Assembly: GCA_963803575.1 (NCBI GenBank)
Contig: CAWDMW010000001.1
Location: forward strand, 248,001 to 312,000
Direction of reading: 5' to 3'
Length of the DNA: 64,000 nt
DNA from: CAWDMW01 sp963803575
GTDB lineage: Bacteria > Pseudomonadota > Alphaproteobacteria > Rickettsiales > UBA998
Positions within the stretch are counted from its first letter, which is position 1. Each line of letters opens with the position of its first letter. The translations under genes and the position numbers were made by a program. Of this stretch, positions 1 to 8,226 are shown in pieces. Below the pieces are notes generated by a model, which did not search any database, had not been told where the DNA came from, and worked only from the letters and a program-made list of their open reading frames with translations.

Positions 1-572
1 ATGTTCGACCACCGCCCAAGGGTGTCTGTTTCCATCATAATATCCATTTGGTCTGTGTCGAAGCGAACCGGAACATCAAATTCCGCATCTACGGTAATAA
101 TGGTGCTGTTTGCAGGGGCAGATGTAAAAGTAATGATTCCTGTAGATGTATCGATAGCAATATTTGCGTCCGGCGTTCCATCAATATACGCGGTAACAGT
201 GCCAGTAACAGGCTTAGTTATGATGCGATCTATAATAATACTTCCACTGCTATATTGCTTTTTTAACTGAAACTCTGTTGTAGAACTATCCCCAATACCA
301 ATGTTGCCTGCAACTATACGATAATCCGACCAGTCTTTAAATCTGAACCCTACCGCCTTACCATAGCGTGCGCGATAAAACGCAATAAGAGTATCAATAT
401 CGGTTTGTCCTTTGATTCCTGTGGCAATATTCCATCGTCCCTTTGCAACAGCCCAGTTAATACTGCGTTGCTCATGACCACTGAACGTTTTGATAATGTC
501 TGTAGAGAACATAACTCCTCCCGTTGCGCCAAGAGCTATGTGTGAAGGGAACTGCACCTCAATAAATGACAT
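1..572 (-). CDS. Distal tail protein, DUF2460/TIGR02217 family (3' end outside window)
   Basis: A frame opens at the ATG at 572 and stays open for 190 codons to the window edge, so the C-terminus is missing. The start MSFIEVQFPSHIALGATGG, followed by FSTDIIKTFSGHEQRS and NWAVAKGRWNIATG, is the typical N-terminal signature of DUF2460 proteins, the family of gene-transfer-agent orf12. That family forms the distal tail ring between tube and baseplate hub; the role here is inferred from family and position. The start overlaps the tape-measure stop by one base (TAATG), suggesting coupled translation. An in-frame ATG 20 codons further in is less likely because it would remove the conserved N-terminus. 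Confidence 0.8.
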   Translation of the reverse strand, partial: MSFIEVQFPSHIALGATGGVMFSTDIIKTFSGHEQRSINWAVAKGRWNIATGIKGQTDIDTLIAFYRARYGKAVGFRFKDWSDYRIVAGNIGIGDSSTTEFQLKKQYSSGSIIIDRIITKPVTGTVTAYIDGTPDANIAIDTSTGIITFTSAPANSTIITVDAEFDVPVRFDTDQMDIMMETDTLGRWSN

Positions 573-2152
573 TACATATGCCTGCGTTGCGCCATGCTCA
601 TAGCATTTGCCATCTCTGTAGAGATTTGTGCTTGTGATGCTCTAAACGAATTTACGTCAGGTGTGCTGACATGCATGGTAATATGGATTGGAGATGATCC
701 AGCTAATGCGTGATTTGGAATCACCGTACCAGACTGACGGGGCATAATAACTTCTGCTCCGCGTTCACCAACAACAATTGGCTTTCCAGCGTCAAAATTA
801 CCGCCATTTGCAAAAAACCCTCCGAATATATCCCCAAGAAAACTGCCCGCGCCTCCAAACAATCCCTTGCTTGGCTTGCCTTTACCATCCATTCGCCCGT
901 CATATCCTAGTAAATCGCCAAGCACATTACGTACGTCAAATAAGATCCCCCCTCCTTTGGTCGTATTTCCTAAACCTTCGAAAATCTGCTTTATTTGATT
1001 ATCGAGAAACATATTGCCAATATCTTTCAAAGTATTCTTAATGGAGTCTCCCATATTATCAAAGTCAGTCAGGATATTGGCAACCCCGTCCCTAAAACGA
1101 TCCTCGATACTATCCATGGTACGCAGGGCTTCCTGATCCCACTCACTCAGCTTACCTCTAATCTCTTTATCTTTTTTAGGCTTTTCCTTTTTTTCTCTTT
1201 TTTCTGCTTTCTTAATTTGTTGCTCAAGCTTTTTGCTTTCATTCGTTGCAACTTTGGTATCATCAAGCAGTTCACGGATAGTTGCTGTGTAGTCTTTAAG
1301 GCGTTTCTGATATTCTTCTTCACTAATTATTCCTACTAAACGCTGCATATTGGAAAACGTAGCACGAGCCATATTACCGAAGATTCGAACCCAGCGAACC
1401 ATTTTTGCAATGCCGGCCGTAATATGCGTAATGCCCTTAAGCGCAAGCTCAAATGCGGGAGCGAGCAACGTTAAGACGTGTTTGGCAATTCCCGTCAGTG
1501 ACACAGTAACGTCATGCCAAGCATCGTTCAGATCAGCCAAATCATCATGAGCCTGCTTATCAACTACTCCGCCAAGCCATTCGAATTTTCTGCCCATTTT
1601 GTCCAGTGCTTTGACGCCACCTTCCATCGTTTGGATTAATCCTACTCCTTCACTATCGAATAATTTAAATGCAAGGCGCACTTTATCCGACTGACTGGTT
1701 ACCCCTTCTAGGGCTTCTGTAATGCGTCTAAACTGTTTATCGGGTGACAGCTGATTTAATTCCTGAGCATTTATCTTCAATTCAGCTAATGCATCTTTTG
1801 CTTCACCCGTGCCGTTAGCAGCTTCGGCCACCCGACGTGTCATGCGTTGCAAGCCCATCGACAACTGCTCAAATGTGTTACCTGATTGTTCTGCTGCATA
1901 ATTCAAGCTGGTCAACTCATTGGTACTAATTCCTAAGCGTAAAGAGAATTTATCTATTTTATCCGATGCATCCAAAATAGCCTTAATTCCAGAACCAGCG
2001 AAAACGGCTAGTAGTAGAGGCTTGATGCCTCTAAGTGCTCCTTTAAGTGTAGAAAACTCGTTTTTAAGGCCTTTCACTTTTCGCTTTAAGGCATCAAACG
2101 CCGATCCTGTACTATCCTTAGCGCGTATTGAGAAACGCAGGCCTGATGACAT
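572..2152 (-). CDS. Phage tail tape measure protein
   Basis: A 526-residue protein. The first half has the tape-measure pattern of helices and a hydrophobic stretch near residues 45-60 (LLLAVFAGSGIKAILDASDK), then the common motif GISTNELTSLNYAAEQSG. Residues about 310-335 are a Lys/Glu-rich coiled coil. The C-terminus carries FANGGNFDAGKPIVVGERGAEVIMP, a sequence widely shared at the ends of lambda-type tape measures (given here only as a pattern around residues 450-475). The protein would set tail length and enter the cell envelope on DNA ejection. It lies directly downstream of the tail chaperone frameshift gene, the usual siphovirus order. At 526 residues it predicts a rather short tail. 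Confidence 0.9.
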   Translation of the reverse strand: MSSGLRFSIRAKDSTGSAFDALKRKVKGLKNEFSTLKGALRGIKPLLLAVFAGSGIKAILDASDKIDKFSLRLGISTNELTSLNYAAEQSGNTFEQLSMGLQRMTRRVAEAANGTGEAKDALAELKINAQELNQLSPDKQFRRITEALEGVTSQSDKVRLAFKLFDSEGVGLIQTMEGGVKALDKMGRKFEWLGGVVDKQAHDDLADLNDAWHDVTVSLTGIAKHVLTLLAPAFELALKGITHITAGIAKMVRWVRIFGNMARATFSNMQRLVGIISEEEYQKRLKDYTATIRELLDDTKVATNESKKLEQQIKKAEKREKKEKPKKDKEIRGKLSEWDQEALRTMDSIEDRFRDGVANILTDFDNMGDSIKNTLKDIGNMFLDNQIKQIFEGLGNTTKGGGILFDVRNVLGDLLGYDGRMDGKGKPSKGLFGGAGSFLGDIFGGFFANGGNFDAGKPIVVGERGAEVIMPRQSGTVIPNHALAGSSPIHITMHVSTPDVNSFRASQAQISTEMANAMSMAQRRHM

Positions 2153-2155
2153 GTG

Positions 2156-2670
2156 TTACCTTAGCTTGTTAGATTCAATATTTTTGATACGAGTGTAAGC
2201 TATCCAGTAGGTTAATTCGTGCCACGTCATGATAGCCATCATCTCTTCAACACCTTTCCCCAATTCTTTAGCCAGATCGAAAACGAACATATCCACAGAA
2301 TTGGGGTCAGTTAGTTTTTTACTGCTTGCTCAACACTTGATTCTTCATCGTCAATATCTGATTCGCCTAGTATCTCGCGTGCGACTCTTGCAACAACTCT
2401 AGGGTCGATTTTACGCATCATTTCAGGTTTATCTGCACGAGAAAAGGCTTTCTCTCCCTGATGGTCTTCAAGCATTTGGACAATAACCTCAACACCTATT
2501 TCGAACTCATCGTTGCCACGTTTTTCAATAGCCTGACGATCTTTCAAATTTAACGCTTTAGCATAAAAAATGCCCTCATCACCATCACCCCATTCAGGGA
2601 TATAAATAGCGCGTAAATTAGTTCGCATTGGAGAAAAATGTAATTTTGCTCGCTCTAAAACTGTTGCCAT
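2156..2670 (-). CDS. Tail assembly chaperone, long form made by -1 frameshift (G-T type)
   Basis: If ribosomes slip back one base at the heptamer A AAA AAC (2320-2314), the 119-residue short protein gains 52 residues starting LTDPNSVDMFVFDLAKELG and ending KNIESNKLR, stopping at 2156-2158. The total is 171 residues. The extension is open for its whole length, looks like real protein (MTWHELTYWIAYTRIKN), and ends three bases before the tape-measure start. In lambda and most siphoviruses the shifted GT form binds the tape measure while the unshifted G form coats it. Frameshift efficiency cannot be read from sequence. Confidence 0.82.
2311..2670 (-). CDS. Tail assembly chaperone, short form (lambda gpG-like)
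   Basis: A 119-residue acidic protein between the tail tube and tape-measure genes, which is the fixed place of the tail assembly chaperone. It reads MATVLERAKLHFSPMRTNLR at the start; the segment RQAIEKRGNDEFEIGVEVIVQMLEDHQGEKAFS resembles small chaperones of GTA-like and Rhizobiales phages (only a part is quoted as pattern, residues 45-78). The stop TAA at 2311-2313 follows directly after the slippery heptamer. The protein is thought to keep the tape measure soluble before the tube polymerises. Identification rests on position, size and the frameshift more than on a strong motif. Confidence 0.8.
   Translation of the reverse strand: MATVLERAKLHFSPMRTNLRAIYIPEWGDGDEGIFYAKALNLKDRQAIEKRGNDEFEIGVEVIVQMLEDHQGEKAFSRADKPEMMRKIDPRVVARVAREILGESDIDDEESSVEQAVKN
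2314..2320 (-). promoter_or_regulatory. Programmed -1 ribosomal frameshift site A AAA AAC
   Basis: On the minus strand the last sense codons of the short chaperone are GTA AAA AAC, followed by TAA. The heptamer A AAA AAC is in exactly the X XXY YYZ phase required for tandem slippage, and the -1 frame is open for 52 codons beyond it. The zero-frame stop lies immediately 3' of the heptamer. I did not find an obvious strong hairpin just downstream by eye. Confidence 0.85.
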
Positions 2671-2682
2671 AACATAGCCTCC

Positions 2683-3078
2683 TTATGCTACTGTTTGATC
2701 GTTTAATACACCATTCCCCATAAAGGAGAATTGCGCTTCAACCAGTCCGTCAACGTTGGCCTGACGAGTGATAGCTGTTACTGTAGCAGTTCCAGTCAGA
2801 TACTTGTCTCCCGTGGTTTCACCTTCATAATAGAAACCAAGCACAACACTGGAGCCTATGGTGAGTAATGCCTGACCAGTGCTATCTGTATTATCCCAGA
2901 AAGCATCTAAAGTGCCTGACCATGTTTTTAGTGTGTGCTTGTGAGTTCGCCATCCGCCATTATCAAATGACGTGCTGTCTGTTGTCTCGCCCTGAAGCTC
3001 AATGCTGTAGGACTTTATCTCCGCAATTTCATCATTACTTAGTTTGACGGTTCCTTCTGATCCTGCAATTGTTGCCAT
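2683..3078 (-). CDS. Major tail tube protein (TP901-1/GTA type)
   Basis: A 131-residue protein starting MATIAGSEGTVKLSNDEIAE, with IKSYSIELQGETTDSTSFDN, WSGTLDAFWDNTDSTGQALL and a C-terminal VEAQFSFMGNGVL. This order of features (a short N-terminal strand, the DxTsF loop, a GTLdayWD core and the QFSFxGnG end) is typical of the phage tail tube family Phage_tail_2. Monomers stack as hexamers to form the tail tube. It lies between the tail terminator and the tail chaperone, the expected order. The length is normal for the family. Confidence 0.88.
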   Translation of the reverse strand: MATIAGSEGTVKLSNDEIAEIKSYSIELQGETTDSTSFDNGGWRTHKHTLKTWSGTLDAFWDNTDSTGQALLTIGSSVVLGFYYEGETTGDKYLTGTATVTAITRQANVDGLVEAQFSFMGNGVLNDQTVA

Positions 3079-3091
3079 AGTTATCTCCTAA

Positions 3092-3535
3092 TTATTGTGC
3101 AATATCTGGTTGATTGACTGCTGAGCGATACATAACATTGAAGCTCTGGTTAGCTATAGCTACAGGCTTATCACCCTGATCTGACATACTGATGCTAAAT
3201 GACTCAGGCGTCATGAACTTGACGAGTTGCGACAATTGTGTATCAGCTTGCAAAGCTTTCTCAACCTGTTCCAATATCTCATCTACTGTATCGTCATATC
3301 CTGATACTGACTTAACATATACGGAGACATTTAGATCCATTTCATGCTCCATCATCAGGCTTCCTTTATTCTTTGAACTAATTCCAGAGCGTTGATCAGT
3401 GGTATAAATACATATTCCTGGAAGCTGATCATTACCAAGCGGATAGACCTTACTGGCAAATACGTTGCTACCTGTGACTGGTAGTCCAGTTAAAATACTG
3501 GCTACGCGATCTCGTATTTGCTGACGTACGTGCAT
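3092..3535 (-). CDS. Tail terminator / minor tail U-like protein
   Basis: A 147-residue protein. The opening MHVRQQIRDRVASILTGLP, then VFASKVYPLGNDQLPGICIY, matches the general pattern of gpU/DUF3168-type tail terminators: an N-terminal helix that sets up a domain followed by a strand with LPgi.vy. The middle segment DLNVSVYVKSVSGYDDTVDE with a long helix after it also fits. The product would cap the tail tube and join it to the head. It overlaps the upstream head-tail gene by one base. Assignment is from pattern and position; no catalytic residues are expected. Confidence 0.65.
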   Translation of the reverse strand: MHVRQQIRDRVASILTGLPVTGSNVFASKVYPLGNDQLPGICIYTTDQRSGISSKNKGSLMMEHEMDLNVSVYVKSVSGYDDTVDEILEQVEKALQADTQLSQLVKFMTPESFSISMSDQGDKPVAIANQSFNVMYRSAVNQPDIAQ

Positions 3536-3843
3536 TAAGCAATATCCTCTAATATTAGGGTTGTTACTCCTGTTCCATCCTGCTTTGCTTCAACAACGTT
3601 ATAGCTCTTATTACCAATTATCAGAGCACCACCCCGTGCGTTATCAAGACCCGTAGAGGCTGTCATGAACATAGGTTGCGTAGACTCAATCCCAACTTCT
3701 CCGTCACCCTCTACGGCAAGATACTCATCATCGAAAATACCTGTAACATTGATAGGATTATTGCTACTGCGTGGAGTGAACTGTGCGCTCACCGCAAAAT
3801 CACCTGTGTTAAAATAGACTGAAAAGTTTTCGGTAAAAGCCAT
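3535..3843 (-). CDS. Head-tail joining protein, lambda gpFII-like
   Basis: A 102-residue beta-rich protein, MAFTENFSVYFNTGDFAVSA onward, with an internal VTGIFDDEYLAVEGDGEVGI and a C-terminal GTGVTTLILEDIA. Size, the F.DFa..a...g motif and the place between capsid and tail genes fit Phage_attach (gpFII) proteins, which fill the joint between connector and tail. It forms a tight cluster with its neighbours (4-base gap upstream, one-base overlap downstream). Confidence 0.6.
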   Translation of the reverse strand: MAFTENFSVYFNTGDFAVSAQFTPRSSNNPINVTGIFDDEYLAVEGDGEVGIESTQPMFMTASTGLDNARGGALIIGNKSYNVVEAKQDGTGVTTLILEDIA

Positions 3844-3846
3844 AGA

Positions 3847-4287
3847 CTATTCTATGATACCGTTAGCTGTAAGTAGTGTTGCCAAAGTAGATTTATTAGC
3901 ATCGCTCTCGAAAGTAATATTATTGGTTTTCAATTTTTGCTGTAGCTCGTCTTTAGAGTTATCCTTAACTAATTTGTCCTGTATTGCTTCCATACGTGCT
4001 TTGGTTTCAGCCTTATCTTTAAGCATCTTAGATTCAACTATGGTTGGGTGATTGCTAGGCTTAGCCATTGTTCCTTCCTTTAAACGCTGCTCTTCCTGTG
4101 TAAGTAAAACTTTTTGTTCAGCAGTAATAGAAATCACTTCTTTAGCTTTTTGTGCGCCAATTAATTGTACTGCTTCATCACGCGGCAGGACGATTTGCTT
4201 TCCTACTTCAAGCGGTTTTCCTTTGAGAAAGGTTGACCGTAGTATAATGACAGTCATTGTTTTGTTTGGTGTACTAACTGTAAGCAT
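3847..4287 (-). CDS. Hypothetical head-region protein with C-terminal HeH/LEM-like motif
   Basis: A 146-residue protein. The N-terminus (VIILRSTFLKGKPLEVGKQI followed by VLPRDEAVQLIGAQKAKEV) resembles short phage proteins placed just after the capsid gene. A charged helical middle is followed by a C-terminal segment (DELQQKLKTNNITFESDANK, then STLATLLTANG) that looks like the HeH/LEM helix-extended-helix motif found at the ends of several phage head proteins. A scaffold or lambda gpFI-like role in packaging is possible from position, but no function is shown by the sequence. Confidence 0.5.
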   Translation of the reverse strand: MLTVSTPNKTMTVIILRSTFLKGKPLEVGKQIVLPRDEAVQLIGAQKAKEVISITAEQKVLLTQEEQRLKEGTMAKPSNHPTIVESKMLKDKAETKARMEAIQDKLVKDNSKDELQQKLKTNNITFESDANKSTLATLLTANGIIE

Positions 4288-4308
4288 GCTTATCTCCCTA
4301 CTGCCTAA

Positions 4309-6171
4309 TTACGTGAATGCACGGCAGAATGATTCTGGATGGCGTACGGCAATATCAACATCCTGTAGCACTACAACACGAACCCCGCCCGAAGTGACCA
4401 ATGCAGATTCATCAACTTTTAAGTCCAGCACACCCCAGTTAGCTACAATAAGATCTTCCCAATTAGCGAAGATAATCTCATTCGGTACCATGAGGCTCGT
4501 TGCATGAGCAGGGTAGCCGTTAACCTCACCTTTCTGATAAATGTAATCTGGCACACCTGGGTCTTTTAGGGTCTTTTTCAGCGTACCACGTATCAATGGA
4601 GTAGTAACGTAATGCATAGATCCCATATCAGCATTATCAATGGCAATTTCGGTTTCCATATCTACCAGGTCATCAAATGTTAGCGTATCACCGTAGTCTA
4701 CCGAACCAATACCCGTTGTATTGATGATACCAGCAGGCTCGCCACCTGAACCCGTACCAGAATAAGCAGCACTATCAATAGCACGTGCAACAACTTTCAT
4801 CAGGTCGTCACGTACTAGCGATTCCGCATCCGGTGATGATTGCAGGAGCAAACGGCGTGAAATGTCTGTCCAAGCACCTACTGTCTTAGGTGAAAGCGTT
4901 ACATTGCCTGTTATTTGTGTAGATTCGGTAACGCTCTCGGTTTCATTAACCCAGTAGGCTGTTGCTCCCTGCGCTAATTTCGGAATAGTTACATTTCCAA
5001 CCAAACCAGTCATAAAGCGCGCACCCAACTGATTAATCAGCAAACGTCCACGCAGTGCATCAATAAAAGATTCACCTAAATGATTCGTGCCAACCAGTTC
5101 TGCACCTGCTGTCGCACCACCTGCGGTTAGATCGCGTTTGGCAATCATAATGTCCATAGGAACCTGTATTTTACCAGAAAACGAACGATGGCGGAACTTC
5201 TCACGTGTGGCTTTGGCTACTTCCATCTCAAACGGGGCAGTTTCGGGAGCATTATTTGCAACAGCACTGATGGCGCGTAAAAGAGAATAGGATTTCACCT
5301 CTTTATCAGAAAGGCCGATTAAACCATCATCCTCTTTCACCGTGCGAAGTTTTTGAGGTTCAGCGCGTGATAATTCTTCCAATAACTCGCTTTGGAAAAG
5401 CTGTACCTCTGTACCGTTTTCTATGGCTCGTTCTCCAAAGTCTGCCATATTATGAGCTTTAGCAATACTGCGTATAGCTTTAGTACGGTCTTTCTCTGCT
5501 TTACGTACATCTGTCAGTATGGCAACACGATCAGTCTCGCGTGAGTTTTGTTTCTCTGGGACTTTTTTATCATCTTCTTCCATGGTAGATTCCTGTGATT
5601 TATGGTTTAAGGTAATAGGGGTTAATATTTCTATAGGTCTGGTATTGATAGCGCGCCCGACTCCAACGTCTTTGTCTGCTGGCACTGAGACAAAGGATAG
5701 CTCGAATGGTTCCCAATCAACAACTCTGTAACGATCAGGAGAATCATCGCTTCCTGTGTCTTCAAGCACCATACGATTGACAAAATAACCCACACTAATA
5801 TTTCGTCTTATTGAGTCTTTTACATCTTGATAAATCTCATTTGCCAATGCGCTTTTACCAAAACGCACCAAAGCACGTCCTTTGCGGTCACTTCCAATAG
5901 AAGCGGACTCAATGATTCCAACCTGCTTTGTCCAATCATGATCAATAAGAAGCGGTGCGTTACCTGATGCCAGCCAGTCCAGCCTTGCTTCACCATTTCC
6001 ATGACCAAGAACCTCAACACCGAAATAACGTTCGCAATCACCTTCACTGCTAAACGATATATCAACTTTCCGATTATCATCTTCAATCGCACGCACACTT
6101 GTCACAGGTAGGTTTCTAAAAAGATTCTTGCCCTGAATGTGACTAGTTTTATAATTAATCGTCGTTGGCAT
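4309..6171 (-). CDS. Fused HK97-type prohead protease and major capsid protein
   Basis: About 620 residues. The N-terminal third (SFSSEGDCERYFGVEVLGHG; DWLASGNAPLLIDHDWTKQV; SIRRNISVGYFVN) is a prohead protease of the U35 type, with the HD and ISVGY motifs of that family. After a Lys/Glu/Arg-rich linker of about residues 190-300, likely the scaffold part, comes an HK97-fold capsid (VTIPKLAQGATAYWVNETES; TVGAWTDISRRLLLQSSPDA; a C-terminal VASWGVLDLKVDES-like strand). Such fusions cut themselves during prohead maturation. I prefer the ATG at 6171 over a TTG one codon upstream. The start overlaps the portal gene by 17 bases, indicating coupling. Confidence 0.92.
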   Translation of the reverse strand: MPTTINYKTSHIQGKNLFRNLPVTSVRAIEDDNRKVDISFSSEGDCERYFGVEVLGHGNGEARLDWLASGNAPLLIDHDWTKQVGIIESASIGSDRKGRALVRFGKSALANEIYQDVKDSIRRNISVGYFVNRMVLEDTGSDDSPDRYRVVDWEPFELSFVSVPADKDVGVGRAINTRPIEILTPITLNHKSQESTMEEDDKKVPEKQNSRETDRVAILTDVRKAEKDRTKAIRSIAKAHNMADFGERAIENGTEVQLFQSELLEELSRAEPQKLRTVKEDDGLIGLSDKEVKSYSLLRAISAVANNAPETAPFEMEVAKATREKFRHRSFSGKIQVPMDIMIAKRDLTAGGATAGAELVGTNHLGESFIDALRGRLLINQLGARFMTGLVGNVTIPKLAQGATAYWVNETESVTESTQITGNVTLSPKTVGAWTDISRRLLLQSSPDAESLVRDDLMKVVARAIDSAAYSGTGSGGEPAGIINTTGIGSVDYGDTLTFDDLVDMETEIAIDNADMGSMHYVTTPLIRGTLKKTLKDPGVPDYIYQKGEVNGYPAHATSLMVPNEIIFANWEDLIVANWGVLDLKVDESALVTSGGVRVVVLQDVDIAVRHPESFCRAFT

Positions 6172-7660
6172 CAAGTTTTAGTACGGTATTGTTAACATTG
6201 TTTCCCAACACGATACCATATTTTTTTGCCATAGCTGTGTCACTTTTTATCTCTTGAAAGATTTCTTCAATGTCACGCCCTTGCTCGGAAGCGATAGCAG
6301 TTAGTGACTGTACGCCCATTGCTATATTCTTTTCATTTGCGGTAGCGTCTTTGAGCGGATCCACCCAGTCCCAACCTCTGGGACGCCATGTTGCTGCATT
6401 GAACTTATCAAACTTAGAAGCTGGCAAAGGCGACAGCTGATTGGTTGTAAGTGCCATGAGCAGCCAGTCTTCAAAAATCTGCTGATGCAGCTGCTCAATT
6501 AACCACCACTGGCATTCTTTCCAGCCTTCACGATCGTTTAAATTTGCCTGTCTCAATGAGGAATAATTTACACCCTCATAGTCATTTGCCATTGTGTTAT
6601 AGTTTATACCCAAGCCTGATGCCATGCCCTGAAGGATTGTTTTGACAAAAAAGGAAAATGCATTTGTTGGATGCTGCGGGTCATAAGGGGTAAAACCATA
6701 ACCTTCCGGCAGTTCGTCAAAAGTACCAGGATCTGCCTCTGTTATTACCGTTGTTTCATTACCTTCATCATCATACTCACTCGCATCACCTTCGAATGAC
6801 TCCCCATCTGGAGTAGTAAAAAACCCCATCTTGCCTGATGCTGCACGTGCTGCAACCAGTTCTGCCTCTTGGTACCCATTGAGCATGTTTGCGCGAGTCA
6901 TTGAGGCCACGCCATCGGGTAAACCTCGTGACTGATCCACACGCTCTGGGTCATATATATGCTCAATTTTATCTGCAGCAATTTTAATACGTTTAGTACG
7001 GCTAACTTGTGCTACCAGATAATCTCCAGGATGCTTTTCGTGGAAATAATAGGCAACCGCTTCGTTCCATTCGTTGAATTCAATTCCCATTCGAACAATG
7101 TTGCCGTTGGATAAGGTACTTGAATAGCGCATATCAAGGTGATCGGCTTCAATAAGCTGTAATGCGAAACGATAACTATTACCTTTCCACCCCTTTAATT
7201 TTCTAACAAACACTTCCCCGTCACGAAAATAAGACTTAAGTGTTAGCTTCTGCACCATGACAAAATCATGGCGTTTGTTTACTGTGCAATTTTGTCGCCT
7301 GCACCAATCATTCCAGCCCTTTTCTATAATCCTGTTTGCCGTGTCATCCATAACAATAGATCCATCAGGATTTTGTGATGACTCTACCTTCATCTGCAGG
7401 CGAATACCTCGCGCACCTACGATATTACGGTTTTGTAGCTTTAACCAGTATTTATAATAAGGGTCGTTGCCGGATAAAATCCTAGATCGTGCGCGCAAAC
7501 GTTCCAAGTCACTATTAATAGCCGTATCTGCAGACAGAATGGTGGTTCCCCACCCAGCTGTTAGATTGTCCTTTACCGCAGCTTGATAGTAGCGTGTAGC
7601 TTTACCAACGCGCCGTTTAGTAACTTTTTGGACTGGTTGTTTTTTATCAAATGGCCACAT
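6155..7660 (-). CDS. Portal protein, lambda family
   Basis: A 501-residue protein that begins MWPFDKKQPVQKVTKRRVGK and carries the lambda-portal landmarks: a basic N-terminus, INSDLERLRARSRILSGNDP, YKYWLKLQNRNIVGARGIRL, the FRDGEVFVRKLKGW strand, LIEADHLDM, then PERVDQSRGLPDGVASM and MANDYEGVNYSSLRQANLND. It forms the dodecameric DNA channel at the capsid vertex and docks the terminase. It starts right at the stop of the upstream connector gene and overlaps the capsid gene. A second, broken portal of the same family lies at 55.8-57.5 kb. Confidence 0.93.
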   Translation of the reverse strand: MWPFDKKQPVQKVTKRRVGKATRYYQAAVKDNLTAGWGTTILSADTAINSDLERLRARSRILSGNDPYYKYWLKLQNRNIVGARGIRLQMKVESSQNPDGSIVMDDTANRIIEKGWNDWCRRQNCTVNKRHDFVMVQKLTLKSYFRDGEVFVRKLKGWKGNSYRFALQLIEADHLDMRYSSTLSNGNIVRMGIEFNEWNEAVAYYFHEKHPGDYLVAQVSRTKRIKIAADKIEHIYDPERVDQSRGLPDGVASMTRANMLNGYQEAELVAARAASGKMGFFTTPDGESFEGDASEYDDEGNETTVITEADPGTFDELPEGYGFTPYDPQHPTNAFSFFVKTILQGMASGLGINYNTMANDYEGVNYSSLRQANLNDREGWKECQWWLIEQLHQQIFEDWLLMALTTNQLSPLPASKFDKFNAATWRPRGWDWVDPLKDATANEKNIAMGVQSLTAIASEQGRDIEEIFQEIKSDTAMAKKYGIVLGNNVNNTVLKLDANDD

Positions 7661-8226
7661 TACCGAGTGAACCTCACTTGTATCTTACGATTGGTTATTT
7701 TGCCTTTGCGCCGTGCGTCTCTACGCTGGAATGTGCGCCATTCCTTGCGATATTTGTCACGCCACTGTTCCAGTTCTTCTGCAGACATTCTTGTTAATGA
7801 TCTGCCTTGAATACTGTAAGAGGAAACATCTTGATTAGCTTTACCCTGAAGTACAGATTCAATAGCATCAAGCATGATTTTAGAATGTGGTCTGGATTCA
7901 TATCCGGCTGATTCATCAGATATATCAGGTAGTATAGTTAGATTTCCGGTAGCAATTGTTATGCGTTCACTGCCTTTAGTAACCTTTGATGACCAAATAT
8001 AATCACCTGCAGCAAGTGTATCAGTTTCACTGGGTAACAATTCAGCAAGAAAATTACTTCCAGAAGCAATGGTAGAAACGTCTAATGCTACAGCCCCCCG
8101 GATATAATAGTTTAACGCCCATCCATCACCTGCAGGATATGCTGAAAGCGTTTTTATCCATGAAGCACTATCCCCTTTCGTCAATACTGTAGGCTCAGTG
8201 TAAGATTGCATCATACTTTGTTCCAA
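7660..8226 (-). CDS. Head-tail connector, gpW-like C-terminal region
   Basis: A 188-residue protein between terminase and portal. The N-terminal 100 residues are beta-rich (WALNYYIRGAVALDVSTIAS; DTLAAGDYIWSSKVTKGSER), like an Ig-type or connector domain. The C-terminal 70 residues (MLDAIESVLQGKANQDVSSY; LTRMSAEELEQWRDKYRKEW; then an Arg/Lys-rich tail) follow the pattern of lambda gpW, which binds the portal and closes the head. The position between terL and portal matches gpW. It overlaps terL by 16 bases. The N-terminal domain function is unknown. Confidence 0.6.
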   Translation of the reverse strand: MEQSMMQSYTEPTVLTKGDSASWIKTLSAYPAGDGWALNYYIRGAVALDVSTIASGSNFLAELLPSETDTLAAGDYIWSSKVTKGSERITIATGNLTILPDISDESAGYESRPHSKIMLDAIESVLQGKANQDVSSYSIQGRSLTRMSAEELEQWRDKYRKEWRTFQRRDARRKGKITNRKIQVRFTR

